Positions 7,683 to 18,070 are shown, counted from the first letter of the stretch. The stretch: DNA of 64,000 bases from JADJDM01 sp044352985 (GCA_044352985.1 JBILCU010000002.1:214954-278953), one strand, 5' to 3'. A program made the numbers and translations. The notes: generated by a model not told the origin, from the letters alone.

Positions 7683-8360
7683 TTATTTACTTAAAAATTT
7701 CATAAACTGATCTTTATGTGTTGAACTAACGGGTAATCTTTCGGACCCGATGTAAACATGATTATCTTCGACCTTATCAATCCATTTTAATGAGATAATA
7801 GTTGAACGATGAATCTGGAAAAATAATCTTACAGGTAAATCATTCATGGTGTCTTTTATAGAGCTACGAACAATTACTTTTTCGGATTTGGTATAATAAG
7901 TAACATAGTTTCCATCTGCCTGTATATACAAAATGTCGTTATAGAATAATTTTCTCTTTTGATTACCAGAACTTAAAAAGAAAAATTCAGAAATCGGCAA
8001 AGCAATTTTCAATCTCTCTTTGGCTTTATTGACCGCAGACAAGAATCTGGAGAAATCAAAAGGCTTTAATAAATAATCAATTGCTTCTATCTCGTAACTA
8101 TCCAAAGCATACTCACTATGAGCTGTAGTGAAAATAATTAAAGGATCAAATTTCAGATGTGTTTTTAATTTCAATCCGCTTATATCCGGCATATTAATAT
8201 CCAAAAACACTAATTCAATCTTATTATCATTAATATATGAAATTGCCTCAAAAGGGTTTGTAAATGTTGCTTCCATAGACAAATAATCTATCTTGGATAT
8301 ATGATTTTTAATGATTTCCAATGCTTTGGGTTCATCATCTATTGCTACACTTTTTATCAT
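7683..8360 (-). CDS. LytTR-family response regulator
   Basis: The 225-residue protein has a receiver domain (1-115) with acidic pocket DDE at 8-10 and phosphoacceptor Asp54 in FLDINMP, plus a LytTR DNA-binding domain (about 125-225) with DGNYVTYYT and FFQIHRSTIISL. Its start overlaps the histidine kinase stop by 4 bp, so they form a cognate pair. LytTR proteins of this type commonly control an adjacent ABC exporter, and one lies immediately upstream here (9431-14712). Confidence 0.92.
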   Translation of the reverse strand: MIKSVAIDDEPKALEIIKNHISKIDYLSMEATFTNPFEAISYINDNKIELVFLDINMPDISGLKLKTHLKFDPLIIFTTAHSEYALDSYEIEAIDYLLKPFDFSRFLSAVNKAKERLKIALPISEFFFLSSGNQKRKLFYNDILYIQADGNYVTYYTKSEKVIVRSSIKDTMNDLPVRLFFQIHRSTIISLKWIDKVEDNHVYIGSERLPVSSTHKDQFMKFLSK

Positions 8361-9379
8361 TGTATTAATTTGATTTTTAATTTTACAAAATATGTTTTGC
8401 CAGCTTCTTCTAGTACTAAAGAAAATTTATTATTGTACAAATGATTTAATCGTTGTTTAACATTTGCAACCCCAATGCCCTTTTTATGTTCGCTGGCAGA
8501 AATAGATTTAATAGAGTTTTCGGTTTTGAGTTCAATCGAACCGTTTAAAATATTTATTGAAATATTTATGTAAGTTTGTTCTGATGGGCTTATACCATAC
8601 TTAAAAGCATTTTCAATAAAAGGGATTAAAAGCATTGGCGCAATTGAATACTCGCTCTTGTCATTTTCGCTGACATTTATATCCACAACAATAGTATTAT
8701 TTTCATTCAACCTAATTTCTTGTAATGCTATATAATTTTGAATGTAGTCAATTTCCTTACCAATCTTAATCATTTCAGCGTTTGAATCATGAAGATTATA
8801 GCGCATTAATGTACCCAATTTCGCAATACTATCGGCTGTTTTAGGACTATTTTCTTCTAATGCCAAACCATAAATATTGTTTAGGGTATTGAATAAAAAG
8901 TGAGGGTCAATTTGTGTTTTTAAAAATGCCAACTCGCTACTGAGTTTTTCTGCTTTTAATCGCTCTATCGTTTTCATATTAATTAACCAATCCTTAGTAG
9001 TGCTATAAAGCCAAGAAATAATAACTGCTAATGAAAATGGTAAAAAAATGTTGTGTTCTTTGAAGAATATTAACTCCCCTGAATTGTTTAGTAGAATTCT
9101 TAAAGTTTCAATAAGAAATAAAAGAGCGGTCAAGCAAATAATGTAAATTAGCCAACGTTGATTTTGTGCAAGTTTACGAATGAATAAAAAAGAATTTAAA
9201 ACAAACACTAATGGAAATGTCATTATAACAAATACTAAATCAATAACTTCATAAGAGTTCCAGTAAGTGCCTCTTCCAAATAAAAACATAGTGAAATACA
9301 AAAACGCTAATAAAATCAGAATTATTCTTTCCGAAAAATTAGTTGTACGTTGAAGAGTGTAGCGGTTTTTTAGAATCAT
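8357..9379 (-). CDS. LytS-type sensor histidine kinase
   Basis: The 340-residue protein has four probable membrane helices in the first 130 residues, then the His_kinase core with the phosphoacceptor His160 in KTQIDPHFLFNTLNNIY and an ATPase domain with N-box LIPFIENAFKYG and G-box KGIGVANVKQRL. There is no large extracellular domain, so it probably senses something in the membrane, as in exporter-linked kinases. It is paired with the LytTR regulator downstream. Confidence 0.92.
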   Translation of the reverse strand: MILKNRYTLQRTTNFSERIILILLAFLYFTMFLFGRGTYWNSYEVIDLVFVIMTFPLVFVLNSFLFIRKLAQNQRWLIYIICLTALLFLIETLRILLNNSGELIFFKEHNIFLPFSLAVIISWLYSTTKDWLINMKTIERLKAEKLSSELAFLKTQIDPHFLFNTLNNIYGLALEENSPKTADSIAKLGTLMRYNLHDSNAEMIKIGKEIDYIQNYIALQEIRLNENNTIVVDINVSENDKSEYSIAPMLLIPFIENAFKYGISPSEQTYINISINILNGSIELKTENSIKSISASEHKKGIGVANVKQRLNHLYNNKFSLVLEEAGKTYFVKLKIKLIQ

Positions 9380-9430
9380 AGTATTACTAGGCTTTTATCT
9401 ATATAAAGTTACAATTATATTGTATTAACT

Positions 9431-12400
9431 CTATAAGGCAATCGTATTATCATTTCTGTTTTTATCAATAATTAAATAATATGGATCAATTGTTATTTTA
9501 ACGGGCATGAAACTGATTGAAAATGTTTTTGAATTGTTAGTTTTGGTAACACGAATACGCCTTATTTCCTTGGGTAATTTTTCATTATCGGCTGAATAAA
9601 AACCAATTTCAACAAAATCATTAAGTGGCATATTTGCGTCTATCTTCTGTTCTTTTCGAATTTTTTTTATTTCAAAGAATAGTTCAATTTCCAATAGGTT
9701 GGCATTTGAATTTTTAAGCTCTGCATTCAGTATTTTGTTGTCATACAAAGTAACGCTCTCGAATAAATCTGAGATTAAATATTTCAAAGAATCTGGTGTA
9801 TCTTTTCTTATGTAATCAATCATTTCTAATGAAGTTGTATAAGGTGCGTTTTGACGGTAAACCTGATTTAAATATTTTTTCAAAGAAATGTTCAATTTTT
9901 CTTCTCCTAAATAGTGACTTATTGCATTTAAAGCCAGCATCCCTTTTTGATAAGGTATGTATGCTTTATCATTACCTGTATTATATACTAATGGGACCTC
10001 TTGCGTTTCATCTTCATTACTTTTTCGTAAATAAGTGTTCATAGATTTTCCTAAAAACTCCAATGCTTTGCCTTTCCCATATTCTTTTTCAAGCACTTTT
10101 AGTGATACAAATTCTGCCATGCTTTCTGTTATCATTTTAGCTCCGTTTACATCAGCAGGTATTGCTTGCATGCCCCACCATTGATGAGCTAATTCATGTG
10201 ATGCCCCTAAGAATGGAAGATTTAATCCTCTTTCTCCTTTTTCATCTATGTCCATTATAAATCCAATTTCCGAGCAGGGAATTGTGTTGGCAAATGATTG
10301 TGCAAAGTCTCCTATACTCCTTGAATATTCAATAATTCTGATCTGTTTATGCTGATATTTGCTATAATTAGCTTCGCAGTAATCTAAAGTAGCTTTAATT
10401 CCTTTAATCATGTGGCTGATATTTGCTGTATGGTTCTTATGATGATAGATTTCAATTTCAACATCCTTCCACTTGTCTTTAGTAATCATAAAATTGCCTG
10501 ATACAAAGGCATAATCGTTTGTAACTGGCGAAGTTGATTGATATTGATAATAGTTTCTATCATTTTTTATCCAGTGCTTTTTAAGATAGCCAGGAGCAAC
10601 TGCAATTTGACTGTTTGTTGTACTAACAGTTGCATTAAAATCTATATAGTCTGCATCTGGTGAACGATAATGATTTTGTAATGCGATAGAATCTTGTGGC
10701 TTGGCTGTGAAATTACCAGGCCTGTAGCCAATAGTAGGATAAATAAGTGAAGTAATGTATGTTCCGTTTTTTTCAACCAACGAGTTTTTGTAAAAGAATG
10801 TATTTGGAATACTTTTTACCTTATAACTAAGAATCAGGGTATCGCTTGGCTTCAAGGAATTATTTAATTTCATCATGGTAAAACCGATGGATTTATCTGA
10901 TAAAATAATTGATGTAGGATAGTTTATTTCAAACTCTGTTATTAAATCCATAGATGTATTCACAAGCAATGTATCTATGTTGGCACTCGATTTATTAACC
11001 AGACTATATTTTCCCGTGGAAATAAAACTTTGTTTTTCGGGATAAATATCTATTGCTACATCAACAGCTACAATCCTTGGTTGAACTGTATATTGGTATT
11101 TCTGGTATTTTTTATCTGCAACCTCATACAGGTTTTCTTTTTGCGCTTGTGTAAGTGGTTTTATTGAGTTATTTTCTGCCTGATGAATCCAAAAACCCAT
11201 TGCTGAAAAAATGAATAAAATACATAAGCATGGAACAAATAACCTATATCTGAACCTTTGAATTACTGTTATTAGTCTCTTTTTTAAAGATTCGGCCACA
11301 CCCCTTTGCCAAAATTGAAGGCACAAGCAAAATAGAAATAAACCAAAACAAAACCAATAAGCTTTATAAATGAAATATGGAATTAAGGAATGACTATAAC
11401 CACTCAAATCTGAGTATTGTAAATAAAAGGCTGCATCAGGATTTTGATTAAACCGATATATATAATTTTCAATTCCGAGCAATGATAATTCAGAGATACC
11501 AAAGAATAAGAGTATCAAAATGAATAGCCCAAGCCACGAATTGGTAAAAACTGTTTGTATAAAAAGTGCCGCAAAACCCCAGATTACAAATCCGATCAAA
11601 TGAATGGCAAATAAATCAAAAAAATAATGTACTAATTCAATTCTATAGTAACCATTTGTTATCTGCACCAAAATGCCTATACATAAAATAATTGAAAGTA
11701 ATGTTGCTTGAATTTTCACTAAGGCAAAAAGCTTTGATAGCGCCAATGTCCAATTTGGAATTGCAGTTGTGTCAACCAATTGCATCATACGGTAGGTTCT
11801 AGAACGGTGTACTAAAATACCTGCATAAAGAAAAGTAACGAAATTAATAAGTAGTGAAAAAAATAATACAGGGAAAGCAAGCATAACCCAGGTTGCTGGC
11901 ATAACCTTTACTCCATAAGGTGCATTCATTTGGGAAAGCAAAACATAAACGAATAATGAACCAGCCAATACAATACTTATAAACGCCCCTGTTTTTATAA
12001 TTGCAGAATATTCTTTTATGGATAAGAGCCATGCCCGTTTAATGCTACCGATGAAAGAATAATTATGTAAAACTATTGGTAGATTTACTTTAATGATACC
12101 AACATCTTTCAGCGATGGTTTAACTGTATTTTTTCTTTTTTGGATGCTTAACATTGTTGGATTCTGAGAGAAAGAAAATTTATAAAAACATAAAAAGGTT
12201 ATTGTGAATGAAATAATCAACCATAGAATACGGTTAAGTAGTATGAAATTTCCAGTCGGAATCTCAAGTATGTTCTGTTCTTTAATAGACCATGTACTGG
12301 TGTAAAAATGAGTAGCGATTTCACCAAAGGGCTCAAATAGTAATGAAATAGTATTTACATCTGCGCTTGCGGTTAAGCGAAGGAGGATTTCTCTTAAGAT

Positions 12401-12964
12401 AATAATTATTACAGTTGTAATGAACCCAACATAAATACTTCTGGTGAAAAGAATAATGCCAAATATAATTGTACTGAATAAAAGAAGGTTAGGAAGAAGG
12501 TAAACTATAAATAAATTCCAATAAATATTTAATCGGTAAATAGTAATTACACTTTCATCAGCACCTGGCAAGATTGTACCTGAAAAACATCCAACCAAAA
12601 AAAGTATGGCAATAACCACTACAATAAGAAATGAGCTTAGAAACTTTCCAGATAGGTATCCTGATTTTTTTATCGGGTAGCTAAATAAAATATGATGTGC
12701 ATTGCTTTTAAAATCCCTGTACACTGCATTTCCCATTATTGAAGGAATAATGAATAAGGCAAGTTTTGTAAATAAGCCTGTAAGATTATAAAGTGCAATT
12801 GGTGAATTGGCAATTCTTACTGAATCTTCTGATGCATTGCCAAATACTCCTGCATTGCCTGCCATTGCCAGCAAACCAAAGATAAATGCTGTTAACCCAT
12901 AAATATAAATTGATGGGTTTTTCAACCAATATTTAAGTTCGTATTTAAAGATGTGTAAAAACAT
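9431..12964 (-). CDS. ABC transporter permease fused to M1-family aminopeptidase
   Basis: This 1177-residue protein has two permease-type halves of membrane helices (about 1-275 and 315-600) followed by a large periplasmic region that ends in an M1 metallopeptidase domain. The zinc motif HELAHQWWG lies at about residue 920, with the downstream Glu in TESMAEF about 20 residues later. It matches the family annotated as ABC transporter permease/M1 family aminopeptidase. The ATP-binding subunit is the gene at 13822. The transporter might export or sense peptides that the peptidase trims. Substrate is unknown. Confidence 0.9.
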   Translation of the reverse strand: MFLHIFKYELKYWLKNPSIYIYGLTAFIFGLLAMAGNAGVFGNASEDSVRIANSPIALYNLTGLFTKLALFIIPSIMGNAVYRDFKSNAHHILFSYPIKKSGYLSGKFLSSFLIVVVIAILFLVGCFSGTILPGADESVITIYRLNIYWNLFIVYLLPNLLLFSTIIFGIILFTRSIYVGFITTVIIIILREILLRLTASADVNTISLLFEPFGEIATHFYTSTWSIKEQNILEIPTGNFILLNRILWLIISFTITFLCFYKFSFSQNPTMLSIQKRKNTVKPSLKDVGIIKVNLPIVLHNYSFIGSIKRAWLLSIKEYSAIIKTGAFISIVLAGSLFVYVLLSQMNAPYGVKVMPATWVMLAFPVLFFSLLINFVTFLYAGILVHRSRTYRMMQLVDTTAIPNWTLALSKLFALVKIQATLLSIILCIGILVQITNGYYRIELVHYFFDLFAIHLIGFVIWGFAALFIQTVFTNSWLGLFILILLFFGISELSLLGIENYIYRFNQNPDAAFYLQYSDLSGYSHSLIPYFIYKAYWFCFGLFLFCLCLQFWQRGVAESLKKRLITVIQRFRYRLFVPCLCILFIFSAMGFWIHQAENNSIKPLTQAQKENLYEVADKKYQKYQYTVQPRIVAVDVAIDIYPEKQSFISTGKYSLVNKSSANIDTLLVNTSMDLITEFEINYPTSIILSDKSIGFTMMKLNNSLKPSDTLILSYKVKSIPNTFFYKNSLVEKNGTYITSLIYPTIGYRPGNFTAKPQDSIALQNHYRSPDADYIDFNATVSTTNSQIAVAPGYLKKHWIKNDRNYYQYQSTSPVTNDYAFVSGNFMITKDKWKDVEIEIYHHKNHTANISHMIKGIKATLDYCEANYSKYQHKQIRIIEYSRSIGDFAQSFANTIPCSEIGFIMDIDEKGERGLNLPFLGASHELAHQWWGMQAIPADVNGAKMITESMAEFVSLKVLEKEYGKGKALEFLGKSMNTYLRKSNEDETQEVPLVYNTGNDKAYIPYQKGMLALNAISHYLGEEKLNISLKKYLNQVYRQNAPYTTSLEMIDYIRKDTPDSLKYLISDLFESVTLYDNKILNAELKNSNANLLEIELFFEIKKIRKEQKIDANMPLNDFVEIGFYSADNEKLPKEIRRIRVTKTNNSKTFSISFMPVKITIDPYYLIIDKNRNDNTIAL

Positions 12965-12970
12965 GTACTG

Positions 12971-13819
12971 TTACTTTATTTTAGTTTTTCCGAGCCAGTT
13001 TTCCGTGGGGATTACTTCAAAAAATGGGTTGCTGCTAAATAAGTGGCCTATAATTGGAATATGGTCATTGCCCATAATTAAAAAAATTGCTTTTTCTGAG
13101 TAGTCAAGTTGAGCAATCATTTTTGAATAAATTTTTATATTCCTTCTGTACCAGTCGGCTGTGAGTTCAGAACCCAAAAAGTAAGTAGAGTCGTAATGAA
13201 AAACATTAGTGTTGCCTAATTGTGGGTATGAGTTAATGTAGTGTGCATGGGAAGATTGTTGTACACTTTTTGAATTTAACCATTTCATATATTCCAATAA
13301 ATCAGAATTTAGAAGTAAAGAATCTTCATTTATCAGGCTTGATTTAGGAATAGTAATCCCATTTCCTTTACCATTCAATAATGCTACTTGGTTATTTTTT
13401 TTTGCATACTCCTCAATTTGAGAATAATAATATCCATATTGTCCTGGATGGTCGCAACTATATATTGTTTTATGGTTTAAATCTTTTGCTACCCGAAATG
13501 CCACCTGCCAAATTTCATTACGTCTTTGTTTTTTGTCTCCACTTTTATACGCTTGATATAAACTATCCATTTTATTTTGATATTCGTAGTCAGGCATTCT
13601 TTCAATGAAGATTTTATCAGGTTTTTGTTTCTTAACAATCTCACAAAGCTTGAGAATGCTTTTTTGATTCTTTTCACTAAGAACATCATAAGCAGAATCT
13701 GTTTGTGCAAAATGAAAAGTACCTAACAAATAAACTTTTATTTTTGGATTTCCATTTTGCGAAAAAGTATTTGTTGTAATAGCTATAAATAATAGCAATG
13801 GTAATAAATAGACTTTCAT
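12971..13819 (-). CDS. Secreted TraB-like protein (DUF5694 type)
   Basis: A signal peptide (MKVYLLPLLLFIAITTNTFS) precedes a domain with LLGTFHFAQT, IFIERMPDYEY and ending IMGNDHIPIIGHL, typical of the DUF5694/TraB-like group. Conserved His and Glu residues suggest a metal-dependent hydrolase, but no activity is established. The ATG at 13819 is preferred over an upstream TTG at 13825. The gene sits between the ABC ATPase and the permease-peptidase, 6 bp from the latter, so it likely works with this exporter. Confidence 0.8.
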   Translation of the reverse strand: MKVYLLPLLLFIAITTNTFSQNGNPKIKVYLLGTFHFAQTDSAYDVLSEKNQKSILKLCEIVKKQKPDKIFIERMPDYEYQNKMDSLYQAYKSGDKKQRRNEIWQVAFRVAKDLNHKTIYSCDHPGQYGYYYSQIEEYAKKNNQVALLNGKGNGITIPKSSLINEDSLLLNSDLLEYMKWLNSKSVQQSSHAHYINSYPQLGNTNVFHYDSTYFLGSELTADWYRRNIKIYSKMIAQLDYSEKAIFLIMGNDHIPIIGHLFSSNPFFEVIPTENWLGKTKIK

Positions 13820-13821
13820 AA

Positions 13822-14712
13822 TCAATTCATTTTTAGAGTTTCTGAATTCTTTAAAGCAATGAAATACACATCTTCCAATTGAGGTTCTGCAACCGTGAAT
13901 GCATTATTTGGTGTACTTTCAGAAAATATCCTTATAGTTATCGTATTATCTGCGTTGTATTTTGAAGACAAAACCTGATATGTTTTTTCTGAGTTTTCTA
14001 GTTCCAGTCTTTCTATAACCTTCATCCAAATATTTCCTTTGATGTTGTTCAATGCTTGTGAAGGAGATGAATGTAAAAGAATTTTTCCTTTGTTAAGAAT
14101 GGCAATTTGTTGACATAAGTCCTTTATATCGTCCACAATATGAGTTGAAAAGATGATTGTGCTTTCAATTGCAATCTCTCTTAGTACATTTAGAAATCTG
14201 TTTCTTTCTGCAGGGTCTAAACCAGCAGTTGGCTCATCTACAATTATTAGTTTTGGCTTATTAAGTAAAAGTTGTGCTATACCAAATCTTTGTTTCATCC
14301 CACCCGAAAAACCATCCACATTTTTCTTTCGTACATCTTGCAAATTCGTAATTTCAAGTACTTCCTGTATAATTTTATTTCGGTCATTCTTTTTAGTAAT
14401 GCCTTTTAATATTGCGAAATAATCAAGAAGGCTTTCTGCCGAAACATTTGGATAAACACCAAAGTCTTGAGGTAGATAACCAAGTATTTTCCGTAACCCC
14501 ATTTGGTTTGTTAAAACATCTATGTTATCAAAATATATGTTGCCACTATCTGGAGATTGTAAAGTAGCAATGGTTCTCATAAGAGTGGATTTTCCAGCCC
14601 CGTTTGGGCCAAGTAAACCAAACATACCTTTACTAATGTTAATAGACACATTATCAAGAGCGATAACCCCATTCTTATAAATTTTTGATACGTTTGATAT
14701 TTCTAATGCCAT
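13822..14712 (-). CDS. ABC transporter ATP-binding protein
   Basis: The 296-residue protein has Walker A GPNGAGKST, signature FSGGMKQRFG and Walker B LIIVDEPTAGLD, then H-loop STHIVDD, and a C-terminal extension of about 80 residues typical of exporter ATPases. It is the first gene of the operon with the DUF5694 protein and the permease/M1 fusion. A 13-bp palindrome lies 8 bp upstream of the start. Confidence 0.95.
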   Translation of the reverse strand: MALEISNVSKIYKNGVIALDNVSINISKGMFGLLGPNGAGKSTLMRTIATLQSPDSGNIYFDNIDVLTNQMGLRKILGYLPQDFGVYPNVSAESLLDYFAILKGITKKNDRNKIIQEVLEITNLQDVRKKNVDGFSGGMKQRFGIAQLLLNKPKLIIVDEPTAGLDPAERNRFLNVLREIAIESTIIFSTHIVDDIKDLCQQIAILNKGKILLHSSPSQALNNIKGNIWMKVIERLELENSEKTYQVLSSKYNADNTITIRIFSESTPNNAFTVAEPQLEDVYFIALKNSETLKMN

Positions 14713-14719
14713 AAGCTTA

Positions 14720-14732
14720 ACATTTTAAATGT
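14720..14732. promoter_or_regulatory. Small palindrome upstream of the ABC operon
   Basis: ACATTT-T-AAATGT is a perfect 13-bp inverted repeat 8 bp upstream of the ABC ATPase start. It might be a regulator site, for instance for the LytTR protein, but the sequence is AT-rich and chance is possible. Confidence 0.25.
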
Positions 14733-14824
14733 AAAAATCTATTATTCGATTCTATCTGCAAAATCAATGGTGTGAACATTAGTATTTCTGACGCGAAAAC
14801 GCTGTCATAGGTTTTATATTTCAT

Positions 14825-16111
14825 TTATCTATATTCTGTTGTGTCTACATACATTGACATAGAAGCAATTTTTAACGTAAAATATTGAACACCATTTTTT
14901 AAAAAAATGGATGTTCCCCCAAATTGACCTGAAAAGGAAATTGGAATACTAGATCCTTCAGAAGGTAGAACTTCCACGCCTACAGTAAAATCCGAATCAA
15001 GCAATACATTGTAGTTATCTAGGTTTAATGAATGCCACCCCATCTTGGAAGGGATCCTGACTATAATGTTTTCATTCAAAAATGATTCGTTTGGACTATT
15101 CGCACGATTGAAATTTACCCTAAAAAAGATTGAATCAGAATTTGAGTTTATAGACTTAATATGAAATCCAATTGTTTTTACTCTATATTGATGATTTTTT
15201 CGGATACTATAAACATTTGAAAAACCAAAAGAATTTATCGAATCAGCTTTTATATCAAAGTTAGAAATACCATTATTAGCTCTTCGGCCAAATCTTTTAG
15301 AAGACTGTTTCTTTGAAACAATAACTACTTCGTTAAGTTGATTTATCTCCTCTTTTAAAATAATTTGACCTGACGCAACTAAGAATCCTAAATCTGAAAC
15401 AGCTAAGGTTCTTCTCTGAAATCCAATTGACGAGAAAATTATACTGTCTTTAAAATCTAATGAATCGAGTAAAAGAATAAATCTTCCGTTGTAATCACAT
15501 GTAGTGCCCTTATGACTAAATTTTAAAAATAAATTGACAAAAGGAATAGTTTCTTGTTTTTCTGATACAATTGTTGCCGAAATACTGGATACACTATTAT
15601 TTTGAAGCGATAAATTTTGAAATTGTGGATTTGATTTTACTGCTACTACTAAATTATTTTGGATTGAAGTACTATCCGTTGTAATTGTATCAGATATTGA
15701 ATCTGCTGGGATTGAATTTAGTCTATTAGGCTTTATTTTTCTTAACTGAACTTTCCAAGAATGTAATTTAATTTTATTCCTAACAATAGATAGAGAACCG
15801 ATAATAGAACTGTCACTTTTCAATATGCCTTTAAAATACAAAGGATAATCTTTTTCAATACTAAATGAGATTTTGTGCTTTGTTATTTTTATCGAATTTA
15901 AACTTATGCTATCTTTTAAATTATTAAAACTTTTCAGTCTACCAATATGTTTCCCCCCTTCCGATTCAATTTGAATTACAATAATATTTGTATCACCTGA
16001 AATATCAAATGATGATTGCCATTCACCAATAAATGCAGTACTATTTTTTTGAGCGAACAATTGAGATGCAACAATTATTATAAACAGAAATATTAAAAAG
16101 TATCTAAGCAT
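14825..16111 (-). CDS. Secreted protein with carboxypeptidase-regulatory-like domain
   Basis: A signal peptide ending in SQLFAQ starts this 428-residue protein. Residues about 20-130 form an uncharacterised beta-rich domain. A CarboxypepD_reg-like domain follows at about 180-260 (TIPFVNLFLKF, YNGRFIL, IIFSSIGFQRRTL), as found in many Bacteroidota surface proteins. The remainder is beta-rich without a recognised motif. It has no TonB plug, so it is not a SusC-type porin. It is transcribed on its own, 113 bp upstream of the ABC operon. Function unknown. Confidence 0.75.
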   Translation of the reverse strand: MLRYFLIFLFIIIVASQLFAQKNSTAFIGEWQSSFDISGDTNIIVIQIESEGGKHIGRLKSFNNLKDSISLNSIKITKHKISFSIEKDYPLYFKGILKSDSSIIGSLSIVRNKIKLHSWKVQLRKIKPNRLNSIPADSISDTITTDSTSIQNNLVVAVKSNPQFQNLSLQNNSVSSISATIVSEKQETIPFVNLFLKFSHKGTTCDYNGRFILLLDSLDFKDSIIFSSIGFQRRTLAVSDLGFLVASGQIILKEEINQLNEVVIVSKKQSSKRFGRRANNGISNFDIKADSINSFGFSNVYSIRKNHQYRVKTIGFHIKSINSNSDSIFFRVNFNRANSPNESFLNENIIVRIPSKMGWHSLNLDNYNVLLDSDFTVGVEVLPSEGSSIPISFSGQFGGTSIFLKNGVQYFTLKIASMSMYVDTTEYR

Positions 16112-16572
16112 TTCGTAAATGTCATATTACTCAAAGCTTTTTCAAAACAATAGTTGTGAATTTGCGATTTAGTGGTTTAGATAATGTAATACTTGTTTTG
16201 AATGAAATGACTATAGTCTGTCTTTAACAGAATCTTGAATTATTTTTACTTCATCAAAACTACATTTGAAAAATAAATTGCAGCCAATAAAATCCATCAC
16301 GTTGGTTATATGAATATAATCTTATTGTACCACTGTGAATAACAATTATAAAACCAGAAGTCGAAATAAGTTTATTATTTTGTAAGCATTTGTTGTTGTT
16401 ACATTATTTTTAATTGAGATTAATAGTATATTGTTCAATAAATATTTTACTATAATAAAGGCTTGCCAAAATTTTGTCGACTTTGCAAATCGATGCTTCA
16501 TCCTGAAATTAAAGTTATGAATTACGCTAAAAAGGAAGTAAATTGTAACTATTGTATTTTGAAACATAACGA
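16112..16572. other. AT-rich intergenic region without a recognised gene
   Basis: This 461-bp stretch lies between the secreted protein and the integrase. Its only open frame (16346-16567, minus) is rich in Asn, Ile and Phe without a domain pattern and I regard it as noise. I see no RNA gene or strong hairpin. It may hold the promoter of the secreted protein gene. Confidence 0.5.
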
Positions 16573-17832
16573 TTAATAATTAGCCGTTTTGGAAACTGTT
16601 TTCAAATCATTAGCCTTAAATTTTTGTTCTAAAGCTTCCATTTCTCTGCTAATACGTTGAGGTAATATCTTACCGTAAATTTGAGTGGTACGCATATTTG
16701 CATGACCAAGCATACCACTTGTGGCTTCCATAGAAATGCCATTTGTAAGACAAACTGTTGTAGCAAATGTATGGCGCGCTAAGTGATGTGTTAGGGTTTT
16801 GTTTACACCACAAATAATTGCAACCTCTTTTAAAAATGCATTGAACGGTTGATTTGCTATCATTGGCAACAATGTGCCTTTCTCTTTGCATCTTGGATGC
16901 GATTGATATTTGTTAAGTATCTCAATTGCTTTAGGCAATAAAGGGATGTTTGCTTGCACGCCCGTTTTTTGACGCTTAATGATTATCCATTTTTTACCAT
17001 CAATACCGGGATGAATATTTAATGCGTTTAAATTGGCAGCATCTGTATAAGCTAATCCAGTATAACAACTGAACACAAATAAATCTCTTACAATTTCTAC
17101 TCGTGCAATATCAATTTGCTTGTTTTGAATTAATGCTAATTCATCTTCGGTTAAATAGCCTCTGTCCTTTTTTACAAAGCTTGGCTTGAACTTCATAAAA
17201 GGATCCTGTTTTAACCAATCATTACGAACTGCCATTGATGTTATTTTTCGAAAACGCTCAATGTGCTTCATTACTGTATTATTACCGCAAGGTTTTTGGT
17301 TTTCACCTGGTACATGAGTACGAAGGAACATTTCGAAATCCGTGAGGAATTTATAGTTTAACTGAGATAGAAACACATCTGTTGTATTCATTTTCTCTTT
17401 TAAAAACTCTACAACATACTTTTGGGTAGTAAAGTAATTTTTAGCTGTACCCCAAGCTAAGGTTCCGTTCATTGTATCATTATGATACTTGATGACCTCT
17501 AAAAGTGATTTTTGGGTGTCATCAATGCCAAGGAATTTTGATTTTATTGCTTCTGCAGTAATCAACTTTTTATCAATTTGCATGGTGCGATAGCAGTTAT
17601 GCAGCTCTGTTCTTACTTCAGCAATATAATTATTGAGTGCTTTAGTTTCAACATCAGTGCCCGTTACCAGTTCTTTGTTTTTATTCCATCTATCAACAGG
17701 AATGCGGTATTTAAGCGATATTTCTTTGCGCTGACCATCAACCGTAATGCGTGCCATTAGTGGTGCTGAGCCATTGCTTAAACGCACCATGCGAGGAAAA
17801 AAGATTACTCCGAATGAATTTGGTGTTCTCAT
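16573..17832 (-). CDS. Tyrosine-type site-specific integrase
   Basis: Domains in order: an N-terminal arm-binding region (RMVRLSNGSAPLMARITVDGQ), a SAM-like core-binding domain, and a catalytic domain with the HLARHTFATT box (H-x-x-R), GHANMRTTQIYGK with the second His and the Tyr nucleophile. The position of the first catalytic Arg reads CYTGLAYTDAANL, so Arg is replaced by Ala, as is common in CTnDOT-like Bacteroidota integrases. I start at ATG 17832 (419 aa); the longer frame up to 17997 adds 55 residues without family character and overlaps the TGGACACC repeats. It faces the tRNA-Pro 3' end. Confidence 0.93.
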   Translation of the reverse strand: MRTPNSFGVIFFPRMVRLSNGSAPLMARITVDGQRKEISLKYRIPVDRWNKNKELVTGTDVETKALNNYIAEVRTELHNCYRTMQIDKKLITAEAIKSKFLGIDDTQKSLLEVIKYHNDTMNGTLAWGTAKNYFTTQKYVVEFLKEKMNTTDVFLSQLNYKFLTDFEMFLRTHVPGENQKPCGNNTVMKHIERFRKITSMAVRNDWLKQDPFMKFKPSFVKKDRGYLTEDELALIQNKQIDIARVEIVRDLFVFSCYTGLAYTDAANLNALNIHPGIDGKKWIIIKRQKTGVQANIPLLPKAIEILNKYQSHPRCKEKGTLLPMIANQPFNAFLKEVAIICGVNKTLTHHLARHTFATTVCLTNGISMEATSGMLGHANMRTTQIYGKILPQRISREMEALEQKFKANDLKTVSKTANY

Positions 17833-18038
17833 TGTTTCTTGTTTTAAAAGGTTTGTAAATGATTTTCCAAAATGGACACCAGTGTACACCACAAACCATT
17901 TGACACAACGAGCTAACTGCCTGATAATAGGGGCGAAATAGCTAATTGGTGTCCAAATATAAAACAAGCTAATGGACACCAAAATGGACACCAACAAACT
18001 GAAATGTTTTGATATTGATTGATAGGATTGGAAATTAA

Positions 18039-18070
18039 AAAGCCTGTAAATTTTAGGATTTACAGGCTTT
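18039..18070 (-). terminator. Strong hairpin between tRNA-Pro and integrase
   Basis: A perfect 13-bp stem (AAAGCCTGTAAAT) with a 6-nt loop. On the minus strand it is followed by TTTTAATTTC. It would stop transcription arriving from the tRNA side before the integrase gene. Confidence 0.5.

Noticed and set aside
11844..12032. Minus-strand 62-residue frame
   Set aside because: Shadow of the permease/M1 gene in another frame.
16346..16567. Minus-strand 73-residue frame
   Set aside because: AT-rich, no recognisable domain, no promoter seen; it sits in the intergenic region beside the integrase.
17833..17997. N-terminal extension of the integrase frame
   Set aside because: The extra 55 residues do not look like a tyrosine integrase, and this DNA contains the TGGACACC repeats. 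ATG 17832 gives the usual family N-terminus.
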